Positions 1 to 6,856 of a stretch of 64,000 bases of DNA are shown here, one piece after another; the stretch's first letter is position 1; each line of letters opens with the position of its first letter. The position numbers and the translations under genes were made by a program. Below the pieces are notes generated by a model that was given only the letters and a program-made list of their open reading frames with translations, had not been told where the DNA came from and searched no databases. The stretch comes from Oscillospiraceae bacterium (GTDB lineage: Bacteria > Bacillota > Clostridia > Oscillospirales > Ruminococcaceae), in the NCBI GenBank assembly GCA_009778065.1, contig WRKM01000003.1, positions 1 to 64,000 on the forward strand, given 5' to 3'.

Positions 1-247
1 TTGAGCGGTACGGTTGTTGCTATACTTAATATTATAGCAAAACAAATGGTAAAGCTCAATACCTTTTTAAAATTTCCTGTCATGACGTTTCCTTTCTACC
101 CCTAAGGGTTTACAAAAATGTTTTAAAGTTTATAAGGTGTATTTAGTTCTACATCTTATTTTTTAATAATAACAGAAAATTATCGAAAAAAGTATTGTTT
201 TTTGTCCTTATTTTTTCTTGATTTTTGTTGATTTTTCTTGTTTTTCC

Positions 248-364
248 TTGATTTGTGTTGTTATATTTGCAATTATTCGTTGCATATCCTTAAATATTCT
301 TGATTTAAGGTTATTTTTGTTGATTTGTGTTGTTACATTTGCAATTATTCATTGCATATTCTTA
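248..364. repeat. imperfect 45-nt direct repeat, 72-nt period
   Basis: A segment at 248-292 recurs at 320-364 with a few substitutions. Each copy starts TTGATTTGTGTTGTTA and contains TTGCAATTATTC followed by TTGCATAT, so each can form a short TGCAA/TTGCA hairpin. The sequence is non-coding and its function is unknown. Confidence 0.7.
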
Positions 365-423
365 TTAATTTCATGATATATATAGATTAAATTAGATTAT
401 TGTAGGTGTAGGATAAATTTCAG

Positions 424-445
424 AAAAAAACCGCCTTGATGGCGG
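424..445 (-). terminator. intrinsic terminator, second of a tandem pair
   Basis: On the minus strand, CCGCC ATCAA GGCGG is followed by seven T. The plus strand also has a T run after the stem, so it may act in both directions. It lies downstream of the lipoprotein gene that ends at 509. Confidence 0.75.
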
Positions 446-458
446 GATTTTTTAAAAG

Positions 459-483
459 TAAAACCGCCGTGTCTTTACGGCGG
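459..483 (-). terminator. intrinsic terminator, first of a tandem pair
   Basis: On the minus strand a 7-bp stem CCGCCGT/ACGGCGG with loop AAAGAC is followed by TTTTACTTTT. It lies about 25 nt after the stop of the lipoprotein gene. Confidence 0.75.
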
Positions 484-508
484 CTTAGTTATTATTTATA
501 AATCAATA

Positions 509-1411
509 TTAAAACATTTCCATCAAATCCGAATAATCCGAAGGTACATCAAACATAGACGCAGGGATTGAAGATGTTATATTAGAGATATACATTATGA
601 AATCCTCTTCTAACGACCCAATTGCGACCACACTGCTACCGTCAATATAATAGCGAATTGTACCGCCGTATTCATCTGTATAGTCTTCATAATCATATGT
701 TTTTCCGTTCAAAGAAGCCTGACCCGCATCAACTATATCAAGATTTACACTTTCGTTAAGACCCATGAACATTTCTTCAAACATATCTTCCATACCCATC
801 TCTTCAGCCGACATTTCCATGTAAGCTTCCAAGTCGTCTAAAACGATATAAGCCATTTTTCCCTTTACGATTACTTTTATTTCCGAAATCTCAAGCCCTA
901 ACATACTAAATCCGAATAAATCCTCGTTAAAACTCATTGCAAACTTGTCGCCGTCCATACACATGTTCCCTGATATTCTTTCGCCTTCCGCTTCTAAAAT
1001 GAAGTCAAAGCCCACATTCGCACTTTGCATTGCCTCGATTAAAGAAGAAACAGCCTCACCGGTTGCGGAGTTTCCGGAGGGGACGATAACCGCACCGTTA
1101 TTGTCACCGTCACCGTCATTGTCACCATCGTTATCACCGCCATCGCCGTCATTGCCACCATCGTTATCACCGCCATCGCCGCCTACGGGTTCTTCTCCGA
1201 TGCCGGAAAGACCGTTATCATTATCATTTCCATTATCGATGTCTTTTTCTTCGTCGATGTTATTTTCGTCATTGTCCTCATTGTCTTGCGCTTGGCTGTC
1301 GTTGCTGCTTGAACGGGGGCTTCTTGGCTCAAGCCCGGTTGTATCCTCGCTGCAAGCGGTAAAGGCGAATAGAACCATGAGTGCCATAAGTAATGTAATA
1401 AGCTTTTTCAT
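509..1411 (-). CDS. lipoprotein with acidic Asp/Asn/Gly linker (copy A)
   Basis: A 300-residue surface lipoprotein. The signal peptide ends in a lipobox FTAC with Cys20 as the predicted lipidated residue. Residues about 21-110 form a disordered acidic linker rich in D, N, G and E with GDNDG-type repeats. Residues about 115-300 look like a soluble beta-rich domain of the type seen in small Firmicutes lipoproteins (inference). The gene has its own consensus promoter and a GGGAGGAG ribosome site. Its first ~105 codons and its upstream region are nearly identical to the neighbouring copy B, whereas the C-terminal domain is unrelated. Ligand and function are not known. Confidence 0.8.
   Translation of the reverse strand: MKKLITLLMALMVLFAFTACSEDTTGLEPRSPRSSSNDSQAQDNEDNDENNIDEEKDIDNGNDNDNGLSGIGEEPVGGDGGDNDGGNDGDGGDNDGDNDGDGDNNGAVIVPSGNSATGEAVSSLIEAMQSANVGFDFILEAEGERISGNMCMDGDKFAMSFNEDLFGFSMLGLEISEIKVIVKGKMAYIVLDDLEAYMEMSAEEMGMEDMFEEMFMGLNESVNLDIVDAGQASLNGKTYDYEDYTDEYGGTIRYYIDGSSVVAIGSLEEDFIMYISNITSSIPASMFDVPSDYSDLMEMF
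1099..1186 (-). repeat. Asp/Asn/Gly-coding microsatellite in lipoprotein A
   Basis: Short degenerate repeats such as CCGTCATTGTCACCATCG encode the GDNDGDG linker. The same array occurs in copy B at about 2155-2243. Such arrays can vary in length by slippage and can act as recombination sites between the two genes. Confidence 0.65.
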
Positions 1412-1449
1412 TTTATAAATGCTCCTCCCAAATTATTAATATAAAAATG

Positions 1450-1478
1450 ATTATATCATAGATTCTGCCCTTTGTCAA
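1450..1478 (-). promoter_or_regulatory. promoter of lipoprotein A
   Basis: On the minus strand: TTGACA, a 17-nt spacer, TATAAT, with TGA before the -10 (extended -10). It is duplicated at copy B. Confidence 0.85.
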
Positions 1479-1565
1479 GAACTCGAATCCGTACAAAAGG
1501 TTTTTGTAAAAAACATACTTGAGGATTTAGTTCAGGCGAATATGGTGGTAAAAAGAAACGGTAAT

Positions 1566-2471
1566 TTAAAATACCATATCGACATAAGGGTTTTTTATCC
1601 AGACCGCGAACCACTCTCTGCCGTCAACAATCATATACTGTGAAAAATGGGTAGTCGTTGTGCTTACGGTCGAGTTTTCTTCATCTGTTACTGTCTCAAG
1701 TTCAACAAAGTTCTGGTCTTCCTCATCATACCAAAGGAAAAGCAAATCTTCAAAGCTTGTTTCTCCGAGTTTACTCTTGTCAACGGTAAATGTTAATTTA
1801 GCTTCCGAAAACTCCGTTGAAATCATAAAGTCAAAAGGTTCGCCTATAAGACCTATAACATCTGTCGAAAGCACGTCAATCCCATACATGCTTTTAATTT
1901 TGAGGTTACGTTCAATGTATCCTGTCGTATCCATTTCAACATAAATATTCGTTACCGCGCCGTCATGTGTTTCTACGTTTCTTTGTGAGAATTGCCGGAA
2001 AACTCTATCTCCGTCACAAATCCCGTCTCCAAATGTATCGTATAGGGTGGGATTTAAACCAAGCGGGATTTCGTCACCGTCCCATATTCCGTCGCCGTCA
2101 GTATCGGGATTAAGAGGGTCAGTACCGTAAAGATATTCTTCATAGTTTGTAAGCCCGTCACCGTCATTGTCACCATCGTTATCACCGCCATCGCCGTCAT
2201 TGCCACCATCGTTATCACCGCCATCGCCATCACCTTCGCCGCCTACGGGTTCTTCTCCGATGCCGGAAAGACCTTTATCATTATCGTTTTCATTATCGAT
2301 GCCTTTTTCTTCGTCGGTGTTATTTTCGTCATTGTCCTCATTGTCTTGCGCTTGGCTGTCGCTGCTGCTTGAACGGGGACTTCTTGGCTCAAGCCCGGTT
2401 GTATCCTCGCTGCAAGCGGTAAAGGCGAATAAAACCATGAGAGCCATAAGTAATATAATAAGCTTTTTCAT
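1566..2471 (-). CDS. lipoprotein with thrombospondin type 3 repeats, apparently truncated (copy B)
   Basis: A 301-residue lipoprotein with lipobox Cys20 and the same acidic linker as copy A. Residues about 104-155 carry two or three calcium-binding type 3 repeats ([31 protein letters not shown]). A beta-rich segment follows, with the motif [10 protein letters not shown]. The protein stops at VDMVF, which resembles the first strand of a von Willebrand A domain; larger relatives continue VDxVFxIDxSGSM (family knowledge, from memory). I infer that the vWA module was lost when a second copy of the promoter and signal region came to lie downstream. It is probably a surface or cell-wall protein of unknown partner. 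Confidence 0.75.
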   Translation of the reverse strand: MKKLIILLMALMVLFAFTACSEDTTGLEPRSPRSSSSDSQAQDNEDNDENNTDEEKGIDNENDNDKGLSGIGEEPVGGEGDGDGGDNDGGNDGDGGDNDGDNDGDGLTNYEEYLYGTDPLNPDTDGDGIWDGDEIPLGLNPTLYDTFGDGICDGDRVFRQFSQRNVETHDGAVTNIYVEMDTTGYIERNLKIKSMYGIDVLSTDVIGLIGEPFDFMISTEFSEAKLTFTVDKSKLGETSFEDLLFLWYDEEDQNFVELETVTDEENSTVSTTTTHFSQYMIVDGREWFAVWIKNPYVDMVF

Positions 2472-2509
2472 TTTATAAATGCTTCTCCCAAATTATTAAT
2501 ATAAAAATG

Positions 2510-2538
2510 ATTATATCATAGATTCTGCCCTTAGTCAA
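2510..2538 (-). promoter_or_regulatory. promoter of lipoprotein B
   Basis: On the minus strand: TTGACT, 17 nt, TATAAT, with an extended TGA. It is a near-identical copy of the promoter at 1450-1478. The homology runs on upstream to about 2580 and then stops abruptly. Confidence 0.85.
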
Positions 2539-2577
2539 GAACTCGAATCCATACAAGAGGTTTTTGTAAAAACATAC

Positions 2578-2606
2578 TTGCAATAAACAGAACTCTGTGT
2601 TATAGT
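2578..2606 (+). promoter_or_regulatory. promoter of mazG
   Basis: TTGCAA, a 17-nt spacer, then TATAGT. It lies about 40 nt upstream of the mazG start, directly beside the edge of the duplicated lipoprotein upstream region. Confidence 0.7.
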
Positions 2607-2644
2607 ATAAAGAGGATAACAAAATAAAGTATTTGAGGGTTTTA

Positions 2645-3430
2645 ATGTTTCTGCAAAAAGACACTTACGACATCGCTGACCTTATTGCCATTATGCGCCT
2701 TTTACGCTCTGAAAAAGGTTGCCCCTGGGATAAGGAGCAAAATCACATCTCAATCCGCATGAACGTCATAGAAGAAGCCTATGAGGTAGCCGAGGCAATC
2801 GACAGCGGAGATTCAGAGGTTTTGAGGGAAGAACTCGGCGATTTATTGCTTCAGGTCACCTTTCACGCGCAAATAGCGGACGATGAGAACGAGGGATATG
2901 ATTTTAACGGCGTTTGTGACGGGATATGTAAAAAGCTGATTTATAGGCATCCACACGTATTCGGGGAGCTAAATGCAGTCAATTCCGACGCCGTTCTGAA
3001 GAATTGGGATATATTAAAGAGTAAATCGAAGGGCGAGGTGAGTTTTTCCGACAGTTTTAAAAATATTCCTAAACTTCTACCTGCCCTCATGCGAGGCGAA
3101 AAAGTAGGAAAAAGGGCATCTACCGCCGGGCTTGACTTCGCGAGTACAGACGAGGTAATAAAAAGGTTAAAGGAAGAGATTCAAGAACTCGAATTTGCTG
3201 TTATAAATAAAAATGATGACGAAATAGAAGATGAATTTGGCGATATTCTATATACGTGTTGTAATTTAGGAAGATTTTTAAAAAAAGATAGTGAAAAAGC
3301 CTTGACAAGAGCGATAAATAAGTTTATAATGCGATTTAGGGCAGTCGAAATATCAGCAGAGGAAAAAGGTTATTCCCTCACAGATTTATCACAGTCTGAA
3401 CTTGATAATTTATGGGAAAAATCTAAATAG
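2645..3430 (+). CDS. mazG: MazG nucleoside triphosphate pyrophosphohydrolase
   Basis: The protein hydrolyses (d)NTPs to NMP and PPi, a house-cleaning role. It has 261 residues with two tandem MazG domains. The first carries EEAYEVAE and REELGDLLLQ, the second EEIQELE and EDEFGDILY, giving the EExxE and ExxD metal ligands. GCPWDKEQ near the N-terminus is typical. ATG at 2645 is chosen over the upstream TTG at 2633 because GAGGG lies 5 nt before it. It opens a plus-strand cluster with hup, rqcP, yabP, yabQ and divIC, an order close to that of Bacillus and Clostridia. Confidence 0.93.
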   Translation: MFLQKDTYDIADLIAIMRLLRSEKGCPWDKEQNHISIRMNVIEEAYEVAEAIDSGDSEVLREELGDLLLQVTFHAQIADDENEGYDFNGVCDGICKKLIYRHPHVFGELNAVNSDAVLKNWDILKSKSKGEVSFSDSFKNIPKLLPALMRGEKVGKRASTAGLDFASTDEVIKRLKEEIQELEFAVINKNDDEIEDEFGDILYTCCNLGRFLKKDSEKALTRAINKFIMRFRAVEISAEEKGYSLTDLSQSELDNLWEKSK

Positions 3431-3456
3431 CGTAAGCTGTGTTTCGTAAAGTCGAA

Positions 3457-3487
3457 GCGGATGAACCGTTTTTTTCGGGAAATCCGC
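3457..3487 (+). other. hairpin with symmetric GAA/GAA internal loop before hup
   Basis: GCGGAT and ATCCGC pair, then GAA faces GAA, then CCG pairs with CGG around a loop of seven T. It ends 21 nt before the RBS of hup. It may be a transcript-processing or stability element. No T-tract follows, so it is not a canonical terminator. Confidence 0.5.
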
Positions 3488-3515
3488 AAAACATAAAAAT
3501 TTTTGGAGGTAAAAC

Positions 3516-3788
3516 ATGACTAAAGCAGATTTAATCACGGCAGTAGCGCAGAAAGCGGACTTAACAAAGAAAGACGCAGAAGCGGCAATCACAGCGTTCA
3601 CCGATTCAATTGCAGGCGCACTCAAAAAAGGTGAAAAGGTTCAACTCGTAGGTTTCGGTTCTTTTGAAGTACGCACACGCGCAGCAAGAGAAGGCGTAAA
3701 TCCCCAGACTCAAAAGAAGATTAAGATTCCCGCAAGCAAAGTTCCCGCTTTTAAAGCAGGAAAAGCCCTCAAAGACGCAGTTAACTAA
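3516..3788 (+). CDS. hup: HU-family DNA-binding protein
   Basis: A 90-residue nucleoid protein of the HU/IHF family that bends DNA non-specifically as a dimer. The N-terminal [16 protein letters not shown] helix, [20 protein letters not shown] arm and the [14 protein letters not shown] end are typical. The RBS is TTGGAGGT. A hairpin precedes it and a terminator follows, so it can be made apart from the rest of the mazG cluster. A second HU gene lies at 28736 and is about as long. Confidence 0.95.
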   Translation: MTKADLITAVAQKADLTKKDAEAAITAFTDSIAGALKKGEKVQLVGFGSFEVRTRAAREGVNPQTQKKIKIPASKVPAFKAGKALKDAVN

Positions 3789-3805
3789 ACCAAAAACAAA
3801 CAATA

Positions 3806-3827
3806 GGGACGGTAAAACGTCCCTTTT
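3806..3827 (+). terminator. terminator after hup
   Basis: The stem GGGACG/CGTCCC with loop GTAAAA is followed by TTTT. It lies between hup and rqcP and probably makes hup expression exceed that of the downstream genes. Confidence 0.75.
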
Positions 3828-3850
3828 AGTTTTAAAGGAGGAAGAAAGAT

Positions 3851-4090
3851 ATGCGGCTCGATAAATACTTAAAGGTTTCTCGCCTGATAAAACGACGTAC
3901 AATCGCAAACGAGGCATGCGACGCCGGAAAAGTCACCGTAAACGACAAACCTGCTCGTGCTTCATATGAAGTCAAAACAGGCGATATAATAGAAATCAGC
4001 ACAGGAAAAACCCCTCTGAAGGTCAGGGTCTTAAAAATCTCTGAAACCGCTTTTAAAGACGAGGCAGGCTTCATGTACGAGGCATTGTAA
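3851..4090 (+). CDS. rqcP: RqcP (YabO) S4-domain RNA-binding protein
   Basis: A 79-residue S4 domain protein of the Hsp15/RqcP family. In Bacillus it binds the 50S subunit and supports Ala-tailing of stalled nascent chains with RqcH. The S4 signature is MRLDKYLKVSRLIKRRTIAN followed by AGKVTVNDKPARASYEVK. The RBS AAAGGAGGA is strong. Its place between mazG/hup and yabP matches yabO in Bacillus. Confidence 0.92.
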   Translation: MRLDKYLKVSRLIKRRTIANEACDAGKVTVNDKPARASYEVKTGDIIEISTGKTPLKVRVLKISETAFKDEAGFMYEAL

Positions 4091-4164
4091 TATTTTACTC
4101 CCGTATCGAATAGAATTAGAAAAAGGACGTGCTTTGCCTTTAAATGATGCGGGAGGTAATTTCT

Positions 4165-4437
4165 ATGCAGGAAAAACCGAAAGCCCATAACTATATACTC
4201 GAAAATCGCTCACGGCTTATACTTAGCGGCGTACATGAAGTAGGCGGCTTCAGTTATACAGAGATTATCGCATATACAACGCAGGGAGAATTACGCATTA
4301 AAGGTAACGAGTTAAACATTGTTAAGATTGACGTAGAGAGCGGAGATATGGAGATAAGCGGAAAGATTTACAGTTCTGTGTACACTGACAATACACATCG
4401 AGTACCTAATAATTTTATAACAAAGCTGTTTAAATAA
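4165..4437 (+). CDS. yabP: sporulation protein YabP
   Basis: A 90-residue YabP-family protein needed for spore cortex formation in Bacillus; its molecular role is unclear. Motifs: NRSRLILSGVHEVGGF and LRIKGNELNIVKIDVESGD. ATG at 4165 is preferred because GGGAGGT sits 8 nt upstream; an in-frame ATG at 4144 lacks such a site. It lies 13 nt before yabQ, with which it is normally co-transcribed. Confidence 0.92.
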   Translation: MQEKPKAHNYILENRSRLILSGVHEVGGFSYTEIIAYTTQGELRIKGNELNIVKIDVESGDMEISGKIYSSVYTDNTHRVPNNFITKLFK

Positions 4438-4450
4438 GAGGTGCGTAAAA

Positions 4451-5113
4451 ATGTTTGAGCCGATTTCCGAAAATCTCTCGCAGTTGTCCGCTTTTGTGGT
4501 GGTGGGCTTTTTCTTTGCCGCTCTTTATGAGATAATAAGAATTATACGCTTGTTTAAAAGGCAGAGCGACTTTGTTGTGTGTCTGACAGACTTTCTGTTT
4601 CTGTCTTTTGCGGGGCTAATTACATTCGCCTATTCCATGGAATTCGGAGAGGGTCGTTTTCGCTGGTTTTATATTGCAGGTGAAATCTTCGGCGCAACGG
4701 TTTATTTCATGACGATAGGACGTGCGGTTTCTATCGCCTCGGATTTCATAGTCAGAAGCGTTAAGCGGACTGCCGCACTCATAATAAAATATACAAAACG
4801 ACTGCTCACGGCTGTAATAAAATATGTTCTTATTCCCCTGTATAAGATTATTCGTATTTTTTCACAATATTCATGGGTTAAAATTAGTAATATCTACGTT
4901 TTTTTAACAAAAATCGTATTAAATTTGATAAACCGCTTGAAAAACAAGGTAAGGATAGTATATAATAAAAGAACAGCGCGGAAAGTCCGCGCAATAAGAG
5001 ACAATCGTTCTGATAATTTAATTGCAGGTGATAATAGAAATGTCATCAAAGGCGAAGTCAGAAATGCGGCGACAACAAAAAAGACCGCATTCGGTCAAGT
5101 ACGCAAAGCGTGA
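4451..5113 (+). CDS. yabQ: spore cortex biosynthesis protein YabQ
   Basis: A 220-residue membrane protein. Four hydrophobic segments lie in the first ~120 residues (near 12-30, 45-60, 72-90 and 103-120), then a basic, probably cytosolic tail. YabQ localises to the forespore outer membrane and is needed for cortex synthesis in Bacillus. The RBS is AGAGGTG. The 3' end overlaps divIC by 74 bp in another frame, so the basic tail of YabQ and the start of DivIC share DNA. Confidence 0.88.
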   Translation: MFEPISENLSQLSAFVVVGFFFAALYEIIRIIRLFKRQSDFVVCLTDFLFLSFAGLITFAYSMEFGEGRFRWFYIAGEIFGATVYFMTIGRAVSIASDFIVRSVKRTAALIIKYTKRLLTAVIKYVLIPLYKIIRIFSQYSWVKISNIYVFLTKIVLNLINRLKNKVRIVYNKRTARKVRAIRDNRSDNLIAGDNRNVIKGEVRNAATTKKTAFGQVRKA

Positions 5114-5381
5114 ATCATTAATGCCGATTTTTATACTTTTTTTAATATCGGGATACGCCGTATTCCTTTTAGTATCGACGCAGCTTGAAATTCAAGAAAA
5201 AAGAGACGAATACGAAGCCCTCAGCGCAATGTTAACTGAGGTTCGTGCCGCAAACGAACAGCTCGAACGCTATTTACAGTCTGATGAGCATATTGCCGAG
5301 TACATGGAAAGTATAGCACGCGGCACACTCTCTTACGCACATCCGCGCGAGAGAATCTATTATATTAAGCCAAGTTCTTAG
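5040..5381 (+). CDS. divIC: septum formation initiator DivIC/FtsB family
   Basis: A 113-residue bitopic division protein: a short basic cytosolic N-terminus, one transmembrane helix (MPIFILFLISGYAVFLLV) and an extracellular coiled coil (EIQEKRDEYEALSAMLTEV). It ends ARGTLSYAHPRERIYYI, the typical DivIC end. It forms part of the FtsL-DivIB divisome complex. ATG at 5040 has AGGTGA 8 nt upstream and is chosen over the TTG at 5022. It overlaps yabQ by 74 bp. Confidence 0.88.
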   Translation: MSSKAKSEMRRQQKRPHSVKYAKRESLMPIFILFLISGYAVFLLVSTQLEIQEKRDEYEALSAMLTEVRAANEQLERYLQSDEHIAEYMESIARGTLSYAHPRERIYYIKPSS

Positions 5382-5428
5382 TATTTTTTCATTTTTACTC
5401 TTACTTCTTTTGTCTTATCTCAGTTGTG

Positions 5429-5453
5429 GTTCGCCGTAAGGCGGACTTTTTTT
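5429..5453 (+). terminator. terminator after divIC
   Basis: The stem GTTCGCC/GGCGGAC (one G-U pair, loop GTAA) is followed by seven T. It separates divIC from the convergent mnmE gene. Confidence 0.85.
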
Positions 5454-5459
5454 GCACTT

Positions 5460-6836
5460 TTACTTCCCCACACAAAACCGTTTAAACACTTCGTCTATCA
5501 CCGTTTCACTCACGCTCTTACCGGAAAGCTCGTAAAGACTTTCGAGTGTACTTTCGAGCGTTACACCGAGTGCATCGAGCGTCATCCCAGAGGTTATACC
5601 CTCTATAGCTTTTTCCAGTGACTTTTCAGCCAAAAAGGCACATTCGCGTTGCCTTTCATTTGCGATAAATCCCGCCGACATATCCACCCTGCCGAGCTGT
5701 AAGGTTTTATTAATAACCGCCGCAAGCGGTTCAAACGATGAGTTTTTTTTCGCAGAGATTTCTATCACGTTACTGAACTGTGTAGCGAGAAAGGTCAAAT
5801 CAAGACGATTTTTTAAATCAGCCTTATTTATTATGCAAATTGCATTTTTGGGAGCTTGTCCGTTCCCTTTGAGCTTTTCAAGAAGGATATAATCCTCTTT
5901 TTCGAGCGGACGGGAATTATCAAAAACAGCAAGCGCGAGTTCGCACTGTTCAAGGCGTTTTAACATTATATTTATGCCGATTTCTTCAACCTCGTCTTTT
6001 GCATCGCGCAGACCCGCACAGTCACAGAGCCGCAGAGTGATTTCTCCTATATTAACGCTCTCTTCTATAACATCGCGCGTGGTTCCCGCTATATCGGTGA
6101 CAATACTGCGGTCGCTCTTAGTGAGTAGATTCATGATTGTAGATTTTCCGGAATTCGGCTTACCTACGATAGCCGTTAAAATGCCCTCTCGAAGCACTTT
6201 TCCGAGTTCAAAACTTTCGAGTAAAAGCTGTAACTTAGCGTGACAATCAGCCAACTGACCTAAAAAGGAGCTTGTTTCAAAACTGTCGAGACTCTCATCA
6301 GGATAGTCAATCCATGCGGCTATTTGCGCTGTTATTTCAAGTATAATCCCTGAAATATCTTCAATCTTTTTGAAAAGCGCGCCATCCCGTTGCGCGAGGC
6401 TACAGGCGAGATATTGTCTGTTGTGAGAATAAATTATGTCTGTTACTGACTCTGCCTGGGTAAGAGAAAGCTTTCCGTTTAAAAGTGCGCGTTTAGTGAA
6501 CTCCCCCGCACCCGCGAGTCTTGCCCCTGCGTTAAGACAGGCACGTAAAACCCGTTCGGTTACATAAATACCGCCGTGACATGTGATTTCGGCGACATCT
6601 TCTCCTGTATAGCTGTGAGGAGAAAGAAATAGCGTGAGTATACCATCATCAAGCTTCTCATTACCGTCAAAGGTATTTCCGTATACGGCAGTATTAGAGC
6701 TGATTTTTCCGATTTTTTCCCCGTTTACCGCCTTGAAAACACGGCGTACTATATTCACGGTATTATCGCCCGAAATACGTATCACGGAAATGCCGCCTAT
6801 TCCGCGAGGGGTGGCGATTGCGGCGATAGTTTTCAT
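5460..6836 (-). CDS. mnmE: tRNA modification GTPase MnmE
   Basis: With MnmG it makes cmnm5/nm5 at U34 of tRNAs. The 458 residues show an N-terminal folate-binding domain, then a helical domain holding the GTPase domain with Walker A GKPNSGKS (225-232), switch I AGTTRD, DCAGL and NKAD. The protein ends CVGK, the catalytic C(x)GK tail. The RBS GGAGG lies 5 nt before ATG. It starts 20 nt after the secA paralogue on the same strand. mnmG is not in the window. Confidence 0.95.
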   Translation of the reverse strand: MKTIAAIATPRGIGGISVIRISGDNTVNIVRRVFKAVNGEKIGKISSNTAVYGNTFDGNEKLDDGILTLFLSPHSYTGEDVAEITCHGGIYVTERVLRACLNAGARLAGAGEFTKRALLNGKLSLTQAESVTDIIYSHNRQYLACSLAQRDGALFKKIEDISGIILEITAQIAAWIDYPDESLDSFETSSFLGQLADCHAKLQLLLESFELGKVLREGILTAIVGKPNSGKSTIMNLLTKSDRSIVTDIAGTTRDVIEESVNIGEITLRLCDCAGLRDAKDEVEEIGINIMLKRLEQCELALAVFDNSRPLEKEDYILLEKLKGNGQAPKNAICIINKADLKNRLDLTFLATQFSNVIEISAKKNSSFEPLAAVINKTLQLGRVDMSAGFIANERQRECAFLAEKSLEKAIEGITSGMTLDALGVTLESTLESLYELSGKSVSETVIDEVFKRFCVGK

Positions 6837-6856
6837 AGAACCTCCTGCCTGAAATG

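Larger units (their letters stand above)
1..508. other. AT-rich intergenic region with repeats
   Basis: No credible gene is visible in this AT-rich stretch. Positions about 200-365 are dominated by TTGATTTTTG-like runs and hold an imperfect direct repeat, listed separately. The part from about 424 to 483 carries two GC-rich hairpins that serve the lipoprotein gene reading leftwards into this region. The left edge may belong to the promoter of a gene outside the window. Confidence 0.6.

Noticed and set aside
945-1418. A Ser/Pro-rich 157-residue plus-strand frame.
   Set aside because: It is the antisense shadow of the acidic linker of lipoprotein A; a similar shadow lies over copy B.
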